A model generated the notes under the pieces. The model worked only from the letters and a program-made list of their open reading frames with translations. It was not told the origin of the DNA and made no database searches. Of a DNA stretch of 64,000 nt, positions 27,902 through 38,840 are shown piece by piece; positions within the stretch are counted from its first letter, which is position 1; every line of letters starts with the position of its first letter. Origin of the DNA: Scatophagus argus (taxonomy: Eukaryota; Chordata; Actinopteri; Scatophagidae); assembly GCF_020382885.2 (NCBI RefSeq), contig NC_058493.1, positions 22,069,499 through 22,133,498 of the forward strand, read 5' to 3'. Made by a program: the position numbers and the translations under genes.

Positions 27902-30585
27902 CTTAAACCTTCACCATTTGTATATTTATATTTTGTTTATTGCATTGTATTCGGTGTACAATTTGTCAGTTTTGTCTTTAATGATTGTTAAGCACTTTGT
28001 AAACCTGGTTTTTGGAAGGTGCTATATAAATAAAGTTATTAATATTATTATTATCCTGTGGTGAAAATGACACACTGCAGGACTACACTGAGTGTTGACA
28101 ATCTGATTTTTTTCACATAATTTATTTCTAATGTTGAGGTGTCTGCAGACAGCACACAAATTTCAAACCGTTAAAACAGTACCATTGGAAATCCTTAGTA
28201 AGTGTCCATTACCAGGAATTACACCCTGCAGCCAATCAGAATCAAGTATTCACCCAGTCCATGTTAAATGAACAAGTGTTTAAAACTCACCCCTTTATCA
28301 TAATGACTTTTAACATCCCTGATTAAAAGGTATGGCCAATAGCTTGTTAGCTGCTAGTCTAACGAAACTCTGAACTACAAAGTCCCAAGGACGCCATTGT
28401 CTGGGTGATCAGTCCACTTGTCTCTATAATGGAAGAGCAGATAAAAATCCTGGCTGACATACACATACCAGCTGTTTTTGCATCAAAGAACCAAAATACA
28501 AACAAAGACACTGCTGAGGGACTTTTGTCCTTCATTCTTGGCTCCCCTGAAATTTTAGTGGCAAATCATAAGTCGAGGAAGATTTTTCCAAAGTGATGTT
28601 TGTCAAAGACGTCTTGTGGGGATTGCTGTGGAGAAGGTCCAAACTGTGAATCTCCTTGTTATCACAGAGCTTGCGAGAGTGCATCATACCCTATCATGTA
28701 AGCAAAGTAAACAAAAAGTATGAGATGGGCAAGGAATCAACTGACACCCTGCAGCCAATCAGAATCAAGCACTCACCCATGCAATGGTACAATTACACTT
28801 AAACATTATTTTGGAAATCTTATGAACAAAATAAAAAACTTGTACAGCAGCAGATTCATATTCCTTTTGAATTATAGGAAAGACTTTCTATCAGTCCTTG
28901 ATTATGGTGGTATAATCTACAGACACATTTCTGCATCCACTCCGAAACCCCTTGACTCAGGTTGTCAGTCTGCCCTCAGATTCGTTACCAGAGATTTCTG
29001 TGATGCTAAGCACTGCTTTCTGTGTAACAAAGTTGGTTGTTCCTTTCTGGCACAGAGACACGATAACCACCTTTATCTTTTCGTCCACAAATCCCTTACT
29101 GGACATTCACCACCTCATATGCCATCTGTGCTGTACTGTTCCACAGGACCCTGCTGACTCAGTTCGTCAGATCCACTGGGTTTACTCTGAACTTGGAAAA
29201 TCTGCCTTCTCACTACTCTCACCACCCCTAAACGATTCAAGATGATGATCTCAAACGACTTCACCCCAGTGTGCAATTGTTTATTGACCTCTTTTGACTC
29301 TTTTAACCCTGCATATTCCCCTGCATTTCAACATCACTGCAAATGAGGGAAAAGTTGATTTTTGAAGCTTAAATACAGGTCTGAATGAATCAATAAACAT
29401 ATGAATGAAGCATACAGCTATCCTTGGCACCTCTCCATAGAGAGAAAGTCAGAAAACTGCCTTGTCATGCTACCACAAAAGGGCAAAGTTCCCATTATGA
29501 CATAAACCAGAACAAAATGTAGGCAGTAAAAAAATTAGATCTGTGGTTTGGACAAGTTATGATGATGTGATCAAATTAAGAAAAAAAAAATCTAAATTTA
29601 TGTCCCACATGAACGATTTTTACTGTTTTGTTCTTGTTTTAACTTGACTGAAATAACCTTTGAAGAGCCACTGTGATCCAGAAGCCAGAAGTCTGATTCT
29701 GGATGACAGATCTACAACCGAGGTGGAGGCACGTCAGAGGACCATCCTGAAATATTGCACTTGTCTGCACAGTGTTTGCCTTATTTCACTTGATGTGCTC
29801 AGTGTGTTTCAGAACAAAGGGTGGAGCAGGTTGGCCGGCTGACTGCTTCCACTTAAATCAGAGAAACAACAGCAGAAAGTGGGGAGGTTTCCCCTCTGCG
29901 ATTTCTACCAGGGGAAAGACCCACTAATGAGAAACAGAAAGGGAGCACGCTGAAGAGAGGGGTGTAAAGAATCGAGGTGTTTAGATATTTAAATACAGAG
30001 AAAAAGAGGAGAGACAAACAGTAACAGAAATGAATGACGGCTAGATAATGAAAATCAGTTAGAGTGAAGAATAGGAGTGGATTCTTTCTCTGTGACGCAG
30101 ATTCGAAGTTGATGTGCATTTCCTCTTTTTGCCACATGCGAGTGCACACATGATTTCTGTCAATTTTGGCTTCAGTGGCCAGAACACAGTGAGCACATGT
30201 GAGTCTACTGCACTGTGAACAGCTGGTCGAGACTGAAGTTTTTATGTGAAGAGATAAGAGGCTACACAATACCGCAAAAATGAACGAAATCAAATGGCAA
30301 GTGCATCAGGAATATGAAAACAGTGACTTTAAATTGTACCTTCTGTTGGATATGAGATGATAAATTAAAGTTATTGTCACTAGACAAAATCAGTGTTCCA
30401 TATCGGCTATAAAAAGCAACCACAAGAGGCTTCTTATTGCTGCGTACATACAAATTACACACACATAAAACACTTACCCAACCTCCTCCCTCTCTGTGCA
30501 TGCTGTGGCCCACGTTTATCCAGCTCAGCTCCACCACCAGACTGACCAAGCAGGAGATTCTGCACAGAGTCCGCTTCGTCTTCAT
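23152..30585 (-). CDS. vegfd: Vascular endothelial growth factor D
   Basis: Coding exons in transcript order: 30585-30478, 26847-26646, 26560-26440, 25554-25485, 25383-25256, 25162-25053, 23717-23552 and 23170-23152. All phases agree and the total is 307 residues plus stop. The order is a signal peptide, an N-propeptide with RSASSLDELL and DWKLWKCRLRL, the VEGF homology domain (AIDEEWQRTQC, PRETCVDVAKELG, PPCVSIHRCSGCC, VLSVIPFKSVPE, KVANHTECRC, IIRR), then a Cys-rich C-propeptide (RRLCESGLIWDC, CQLNSSICAHKH, SCRCKWPE). These match VEGF-D rather than VEGF-C, notably ASSLDELL and AIDEEW. The family ligates VEGFR-3/VEGFR-2 after proteolytic trimming and drives lymphatic and vascular growth. The C-propeptide is short (human VEGFD is 354 aa). 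Intron 1 (3.6 kb) holds LINE remnants. The donor after 25053 is inside a GT repeat. Confidence 0.93.
24297..24390. repeat. Fragment of teleost repeat family A (gctaacat / attagcac type)
   Basis: In a vegfd intron, gtgctaattagcactaaaca, then acaaagtacaactgagg and ggtcataaatc, follow the consensus of a very common fish interspersed repeat. Related copies are at about 54225-54430 and 57415-57890. Confidence 0.6.
24786..24876 (-). mobile_element. Truncated hAT-like non-autonomous element end
   Basis: On the minus strand the segment starts cagtggtggaatgtaagcaa, followed by acttactcaagt-type and tacaaatttgaggta-type phrases. This is the terminal sequence of an abundant teleost repeat usually assigned to hAT. 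Only one end is present, so it is a truncated copy in a vegfd intron. Confidence 0.6.
25011..25052. repeat. (CA)n microsatellite abutting a vegfd donor
   Basis: An imperfect CA repeat on plus (GT on minus). On the minus strand it supplies the GTGTGT donor of the vegfd exon ending at 25053. Confidence 0.9.
25815..26120. repeat. Teleost fold-back repeat family B copy in vegfd intron
   Basis: The copy contains gccagcagtgggttagctta, a cctggctctgctctcctcct stretch, and later gatgctagcaggtggatttg and tttttccagtctttatg. These are parts of the same repeat seen at 40205-40625 and 50255-50585, here rearranged and degenerate. Confidence 0.55.
27059..28050 (+). mobile_element. Degenerate non-LTR retrotransposon (L2/CR1-like LINE), 3' part
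   Basis: This lies in vegfd intron 1 on the strand opposite the gene. Broken reading frames encode reverse transcriptase pieces: LLDLSAAFDTADHNILINRL (catalytic palm A region), then QGSSLGPIIFSIYVLLLG and HCYADDSQIYLPL (the YADD active-site box), interrupted by stops and shifts. The 3' end has aagcactttgtaaacct, ggtgctatataaataaagtt and an (ATT)n tail, typical of LINE 3' termini in this clade. It is dead: there is no intact ORF and the 5' part is missing. A TA microsatellite (27862-27898) sits inside. Confidence 0.85.
27862..27898. repeat. (TA)n microsatellite within LINE 3' region
   Basis: An uninterrupted alternation of T and A, about 35 bases, between the reverse-transcriptase remnant and the LINE 3' tail. 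Confidence 0.95.
28720..29260 (+). mobile_element. Second LINE remnant, C-terminal fragment
   Basis: A plus-strand frame at 28720-29157 encodes SVLDYGGIIYRH, SGCQSALRFVTRD, HCFLCNKVGC and LFVHKSLTGHSPPHM. I recognise this as the region after the reverse transcriptase domain in fish LINE ORF2. It lies about 0.7 kb beyond the tail of the first LINE, so it is a separate insertion or a rearranged piece of the same lineage. It is not a host gene. Confidence 0.75.
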
Positions 30586-32153
30586 CACCGTCCCTCGGCT
30601 CTGCTCACTTTCTCTGAAGCACTCGGCAAGATGGACTTGTCTCCTTGTACTGCTGGCAGAAAGCACTCAGAGCTGGCTGCCTCCCTGACTCGGTTTCCCA
30701 GACCGGCCAAGTCCCGCAGACCACACAAACACTCAGTGTGCTTAGTGCAGGTATGTGCAACACAGACTCTTGATCTTCCAGCTGCACAGTAGAGTGAGAG
30801 TGTGTGTGTGTGTGTAAGCCAAATGGAGGAGGCTAAAGAGGCTTTAAAACATGCACCTCTCACTGCAGAGGCTTTGATGCAGAACCTGAGGTGGTTAAAC
30901 AACGAGTTTACTGGAAGTTACGTCAGACAAAAGAAAAGTCAAGACTCTCTGGAAAACTGCTAGCCTTTTTGTCTAAGTGGACTAAAGGCCTGTGAGGTAT
31001 TTCAGAGGACTGCAGCAAGCTAAACTGAACAAATTCCTCTGTGTTCAAATTCTTTTCTTTCCCCACCTCCTGACTGGCAGCTGACTTCTGGCTTCTATTA
31101 ACTGCTAATTTCAGTGGTTACAATATTTGTACATTAAACTTCCCCCGTGTCTCTCCTCAGGTCTCCAGATCCTACTGTGGTTAGTCCGTTTAAAAAGGCC
31201 CTGAGGTTCGAGAGGAGCCACACAATTACTTCCTCTAAGATGTGAGCAAATTCTGAAAAAGCTATGAGAAACTGTCTTGGTGTCTGCCCTTATGTCTGTC
31301 CCACTGCTGATGGTCCTGCTGCCTCAAGGGTTGCCTTGCTACTCGCTTCTGTCTTCCCGTCTTTCCGTTTTTAAAGCCTGTTTGTCAGGTGATCGAGTTC
31401 CCTACCCGTTTAATCGCCTGTCAGTGTCTCCTCTTCTGGTGCTGCCAAACACACACAGCTGCACACAAGAGCAGGAACATGTGTTTTAAATGTGATCCAG
31501 ACCTCTATAAGCGGGAAAAAGCACCACCCCTGCCCCACCGACACCCCACCCACTCACCCATCCAGGCCCATATGACTCAGGAACTTTCATAATGGACATT
31601 AGAACAGTATTCATAATTTGTATGCAAATGAGGAACAGCAGCTTGGGAAAGTTTTCTGTAATAATAAAACATTTTTTAATAATAATTTAATGTGGTCAGT
31701 AAAGTTTTTTGTTTAAGTGCTGGATAAAATACATCAAGACAGCTAAACGTTTCTAAAACCTACTTGACCGGAAAAGTTATATTCTCTTCATTATCTTCTG
31801 AAAGCACCCTAAAAATAAGCTCTGCTGCTATAGTCTTATTTCAAACAGCAGAATGAAAATGTAATAAAGCTTAAATTTAACAAGGGGAGTGGAGAGCAGT
31901 GTGCACATTTTTACCAAACAAAAGTATTTTACAAGGACGAGAGGGTGAACTACAATGGAGCATGTCGCCCACTCCCTCTTGAAGCACTTGGACATGTAAC
32001 TACATGCACAACACAACCTGAACAGCAAACACCCACACTTCCAAACATCGAACTTTTGACCATTAACACCAAACAAATATGATAAATAGGCTAATTGTGC
32101 TTCTATAACAGCAAACAAGTAAGTCAAACATTTTCACCAGACCAGAGTGGCCT
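30586..32153. other. Intergenic region between vegfd start and pir stop
   Basis: About 1.6 kb upstream of the vegfd start codon and downstream of pirin (both minus), so it should hold the vegfd 5' UTR and promoter. There is a short GT run near 30803 and AT-rich sequence toward pirin. I see no coding exon and no unambiguous core promoter motif. Confidence 0.55.
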
Positions 32154-35100
32154 TCAGAAAGAGCCTCTGATCTTCGACCTCCAGTTTACGGCCCTCTCAA
32201 AGCCATTTTTGCCAGACTGGTAGTCCCTGATAGCCTGCCTGATCTCTTCTTCTGTGGTCATTACAAATGGACCTGAAGACACAACATGGGAAAGTATTAC
32301 ATGACAGGTAGCGTTGATTAAGTTCGATCTGTGAATCTCATGAACAACTTGTCTTTTTGGTGCCTTGTTGCTGACACGAAGGTAAATGACGTACCGTGTT
32401 GTACCACAGGTTCTTTGATTGGTTCTCCAGCGATGAGCACAAAATGGGAAACTTCAGAGCCCTGAGGAGAAAATAAGACATAGTGCTATCATCTTTCATC
32501 ATCCTTTCATTTGTAAATCAGCAGTTCCCAACTGGTACTCGCCAAGAGGTCTCAAGATAAATCTGTGGATAAAGATAATTCTTATTTCTATAATTACAAG
32601 ATGATTAAAGAAAGAAATCAAAGCAAAATGGTTCATTTTTTCTGAGTTTTGTCTAAGCTTGAATTTTTTTCTTGTGAAATACTGGATATTTTCACATTTG
32701 CTGGCTCTAAAAAACCTTCATATTAAACTGTCTGAGAAGAAACTGCACCATTAAGGTCTTTAAAGAAAATCTGGGAAAACCCAGGGTATATTTCTCAGCT
32801 AACATGAGGAAGTCCCAACCCCAAAATCTATGAGAGCACCATCTTAATGTCATCTTAATGTACAATTCTGAAGGGTGGCAGGAGGGATTCCACAAGAGAA
32901 GGCTACATGGTAAGGCCTAACGATTAAAACCTTAGAAAAAACCTCTAAAAAAGGCAGGAACATGATCACTAAAATAAAGCAGACTGTGTAGCGTTGGTTA
33001 TGTCAGGATGGAAGACGACAGGAGGGGTTAAGGTTAAACATGTTGCCAAGAGCTGTAAATAACTGAAAAAAGCTCCTAGTGGCCTGAGGACGAAGAGGAT
33101 TAAGTCGTACTTCTTCAAAGAAACAGGAGTAAACTCCTAAATATGCCTAAAAGGGGTCCTCCAAACGGGGGCATTGTGTAAAAACGTTTTGGGGTCTAGT
33201 GGTCGCAGTAAAGAAAAAAGTATTTTTATGTAACGGCTTTCCTATAAGCCGCGTGGCGTTGCTGGGCCGGCGTATAATTGACGCGCGCCACTGGCTTTCC
33301 TTTGCGTATCAGACACGAAATGACTACAAACGATTTTCGATCTCCGCGATTTTCTGCTTCTTCAGTTTACAACAACAACAACATGCGGATGGACGTATAT
33401 CGCACATTTCCTCTTTTACCGCCGTGACCACGGTCAAAAAACTTTACGCTTCCCCTGCACGTCAACAACACCTGTAGCACCTCGCAACCTTCCGCTTTAT
33501 AAGCACTTCCGCTGCCCTTTACCGGCAAATGCCACCCAGTGTTCAAAACGTGCATTACAGCTCAGTCATTATCACAGGAAAACAAAAAGGGAAAACAAGC
33601 TCTTACATTTATAGTTGTAGTAATTATAGTTTGATTTAAAGTTTCTCACCTTGTTTTGAACTTGGACACAGTCTCCATCTCCAAGCACCACAGTGTGATG
33701 GGGCTCCACCTTCTGTTGCTCCTCATCCGGGCCTCAAAAACAAGAAAACAAGAACACAGTTTTGCCCAGCAATGCTAGAACAATTCATTTTAAACCAGCC
33801 CAGTCTAATACTCACATTTCTATAATTATATTTTGACAGGACTGCGATATTTAGATTTTTTTAATGGTATGTTGACACCTTCTTACCTTCTCTTCACAGT
33901 CACTTTAATTCCCATAAAGGAAATGTAAGCCCACCACTCCCATTATTTTCAGAAACAAACAGTCCAATGCCTCATAAAACCTCATCATTAAAGTAAATTA
34001 TTATACATTAGTTCCAACGACAGTGTGATGAAAGAGAAAGTGAAATGCTGAGCTGGGACAGATATTCACATTCACTTCTGGCCCAACAAGACTCGTATGT
34101 CATGTTAAGAAACAAACCACAGACAAAGCATGTAAGTCAATACATTTGATTTGAGTTTGTGGCCTCTGAGCTTTTGTTGATGTATTTCGGAAAACAAATG
34201 GGACTCTATGATTCCTGGGAGAAGGAGCTTCCCATTGACGGCAACAAAACAAATTAAAGCAGTTAGAAAATTGGCATTAGTGTTTGATTTTTCATCCAGA
34301 ACTGGCTTACTTGGTGCTTATTAGCCAACATGTATCGGTAGTAATGACATACATCTGTTTCACAAATCATCTCAGGACAGCACAGGTCAAAACCGCTGAG
34401 AGTTAAACAGAAATATAGACAGATAGATAGACAGATAGATACTTTATTGATCCTGAGGGAAATCCAAGAAATGCAGGCACGTGTGTGTTCCAGTCAGCTT
34501 GACCTGCTTTAGCACGTTGTTCGCACGCTGCAACACTTAAAGTACTGACGCTAACACTGACACTAAACGCTGAGAAAGCCAGACACTTCCACTGTTGGTG
34601 CATGCATTCATCAAAGCCAGCTGGTCCTGATTTGGCCAGACTGCACGCGGAGCCGGAGACTTCAGATTCAAATTACTTCTTTAATCCTAGTAGCCATTTT
34701 CATCATCTCGTGTCATCAAAACATCTGCCGGCAATTACAACCCCGTCTGAGAGATCTTGCAGTGTAACGATGGATAGTGATCAAATCATAAGAAAATTTT
34801 TATTAAAGAATAATAAAAAGGCGAATTCAGACTGAAAACAACGGGATTCGACGACCAAGAAAAGCCCCTGAAAATGGTTCCACTGTTTGAAAGGGTTTGT
34901 TCTCACACAATGTCCACCAATAAGTCCTTCATAACATATAATATATTCATAATATGTCAGCAGTGCTGATTCAACAGGGTGAAGTTATCACAATGGGTGA
35001 CCGATATGAGGACAAACTCTTGAGGTGGCCGTAGGGTAGCGTGATCATTTTTCCGGTGATGTCGGGTACGTTTCAGACCGGAGTGGTCAGAAGATCATCG

Positions 35101-38100
35101 TTTAGTGAAGCGATCATAGTTCAGCGTCATCCTGCTCGAATCCTTTGAGTTTTAATGTAGAACACAAGGACCTTTTGTCTTCATGTAGAATGGAAGGTGC
35201 AACTGGACTGATATGACACACATTGTTAAGCAGACATGACAGCATTGAAGTGAGTGAGTGAGAGAAGACTGTAAGTATCAGCCTGACTGTTATGGCTATT
35301 ATTGATTTCTTTTTCTTCCTATAATAATATGAAGTGTTGGACAACATGAGACAGGTAATTGTGTGTGTTTATAAGGGAAATAAATTATCAAATAAAAACG
35401 GCACCTTTCTTTTAGCCAAACCTCACCAACATGAAGGGATCCTGATAGTGTGTAGATGAATGCGGTCCATCCTGTTGAACACAGAAATGTTATTCATAAG
35501 TTTATGTGTCATAAAGAACTTGACTATGTGTCATAAAGCTCTTAAGCCTGTTTTTTTAAACCTGGAATAAAAATGCAAGTTGTGGGGACCTGGCAAATAA
35601 ACATTTGTTTATTTACACATCCATCACTTCTGGGATAAAATTATCATTCACATGATGCCATTTATGTGTCCACCTGACGCACATAAGTTCAATAATGATC
35701 CTAATTTTCACTTTTGTACAATGCAAATTTCCTCATTTGCCCAAAATTCGTGGCCACGCACGCCATGTGTGAACACGTGCCTGTACGCCAACACCCAATG
35801 TAGAATAAGCAAAATATGGGTCTGCGATGACAATTTCAAACGTTTAAACCAAAAGTTTCCAGAAGAGAACAATACTGAGGTTTTGTGAACTTTGGAAAGT
35901 CAAATGTGGCACACACTGCAGGCAGGACAGCGACAGCATTAAGAGACAAAGGGCAGATGAACACAGAAGTGTCAGTGGCTAATAACATTTTATTCAAATT
36001 TCCAATAACTGATAATTTCCTGCTTCTTATGGCTGATAACACAACTGGTAATTAATTAGCTTAAGGAAGGCTAAGATGTAGTGCACAAAGATGGATGGCT
36101 AAATATTCCACAGCTCTTAAGAGACTTGCTGTGTCAAAACTCTCCGACTTTTCCCTTCCTCCTCGCCTGTCCTTCCACCTGCTGCAATCATTTAGTCTTC
36201 CTCTGAAACTAAAAAAAATCATCCACGCTGGCAACAACATATTTGGCTCTCTCATCTATACTGTGTGGTTCTACCCAGCTGCAGTTTGACGTCATGAGCA
36301 CGACAAAAGCGAGCGTGCTGCCCTTGATGTTGTTGTTGTTCTTCTTCTATGTGTCTGTTGGCTGAGCACAAACAAATTTAAAGGGTCCACACCTTCACAT
36401 ATCTGTATCTGGGTGTGCGATGCTCTGCTTGTTAAGTCAGTGAAAGCAACTTGGCTTCATATTATGAGCTCTGTTTACTGACATCCAGTACGTAATTCAT
36501 TATGTTTCATTAGATAACTTATCAGCTTGATATACATTGTGCCTCTCCAGTTCATTCATTAAATACCCAGTGGGAACCTGGTGTATACTGACCAAGATCC
36601 TTCTGAACGGAGCCTGTAAAGACTGCACTCTTACTATTAATAGTCTGGAGAAACAGGAAGTAGAGGAGTTATGAAGCAAGACTTACAACAGTCTATCTTT
36701 GAGGTGCCCTGTGGAGTTTTTGACCACTAGTATCACCATGGAGTATTGTTTCACACTACCCCACTGATCTACCGCTAACTCAGCAATGTGCCACCAAAGG
36801 CAGGAGGGAAGAAGACTGCTAGCAAGCAAACAAGGGAAAAGCAGCTCCATGAAATGACATTCAGTCCTCACGGACACGCACACTGCTTTTTGGTAAAATG
36901 GACTGGTCGCATGCTGCCAGACGGAGTAAGGGTGTAGCAGCAAAACCTGTGAGTGTGTTGAACTCATCATGGCCGAGTTGTATTAATTATGAGTTTAACT
37001 GTTCGTTTGTGAGGTGAAGACATCACGCTGCGTTAAAGGTCATCATTATTTTTATATTCTTCTGCAGCTTTTCATAAAAAAAAAAAGAGACTCAATAAAA
37101 AGTAATCAGAGCAGGCTAAACCGATTTTCATTTTCATGTCATGTTCCCTGATACCACTAATGTCCTGCCTCAAGAGGACAATAAGCAATAAGAATTGTGG
37201 CAAACAGAGGCGTCTCGTGGCGAGGACACTTGAGAGTAGACAAATGTTTACAATAACTGGAAATAAAGAGGAAAAAAGAGGAGGGATGTCTCAGGAGCCG
37301 ACAGCTGAAACCAACCACAACATGTTTTTGTGTAAGCATCCTTACAGACACACCACAGTGTATTAATACATGTTGTTTTCCTACCTGAGGGGACTGGCTG
37401 CACATGAAGAGCTCCCATCTGCAAAGTGAAGTCTAGATACAAGGTCGGGGTCCTTGTGAAGACCTTAGACTAAAAAAGAAGAAAAAAAAAGAAAAGAAAA
37501 TGGATTTTTTCTAGTACACACACTCTCTCTTACACACACACACACACACAAACAGCTACAAGCTTTAAATATTTTGCTAAAAACGGGAAACACATTCATC
37601 CAAACTTTGAAATAGTGGAGCCAGTGACCGTCTGGTCACTATTTTAGTTTGTAACCTCAGAACCATCTGCACTTCAGTTCTCTGCAAATGGGCTGTGAGC
37701 AGTAATTTCAAGCTAAATTTTCACAAATACAAAGTCAGGATCTGTTATTGGTAGGTCCATGGTTTAGCCTTCCTGCTCCACAGCGTGGTGCATTATTTTC
37801 TGTGTCTTTCTTTTTATGTTATTTTTTTTTTAATTATTAGTGAGACTTTTTATCAGATAATGTTTCTTTCATGTCAGCATTTGATGCAGATGACCTTGAA
37901 AAACTTCAGCACAGCATTGAGGATCTGCAAATAGGGAACATGGAGGGAAAATGTGAGAAGAATAAAGGGAAAATGTGAGAAGAATAAAGGTCATTAAAGC
38001 ACTTGTATTTTCTTTTGATATGATATGATGTGTTCACAGACTCCCTAGATTAGTTATTTCAGGTTTAAATAATGACACAATCCTGGTGAAAACTGCTATT

Positions 38101-38566
38101 GGACTTAACAGTTTAAAAATGAAATAGTTCTTAAAAATGTAATATCAATGCATACATTCCGCTCTTTCACCATTTATTGATTTTTCATTTTTCCACTTTT
38201 CCACCACTTCCTCTGCTCAGTTTTTATTTCTCCTGGTCTCATCGCAGGAGTGACTTTGTTCACCATAAACTACACTTTACAGTTTTCTTTTTGTAGGAAA
38301 CAGAAATATCCCAAATGTTCGGAAAGTTGAAAATTAAATGAAAAGTTTAAACCAGTCTGTTCTCTTTAAAAAAATATTAGGTATCGTCAATGAAAAGCAC
38401 AAATTATGAGTCATGTACAGTACAAACAAAACCAGTAAAGAGAAACGGATGTTTGAACTTCAGAGGAGAAGAGGAAGAGGAGTTCAATGACCTATAGTAA
38501 ACCAAGCAGTTTTAATGCCAGACAACAATTTGTTGTGGCTTATTGCCCTGCAATAACCTTTAGATT

Positions 38567-38634
<68 letters not shown>

Positions 38635-38754
38635 CAGACATGACTCTTCTACTTTCGCAGGCCAGGATAATCTGCTCCTCATTTGCTGTTTCCTCTTTTC
38701 AAACAGACTCCTCTTACACTCCTACTGGTCAAATAGTGTGGTTAACAGTCATTC

Positions 38755-38786
<32 letters not shown>

Positions 38787-38802
38787 CTTTCTCTCCCCCT
38801 CC

Positions 38803-38840
<38 letters not shown>

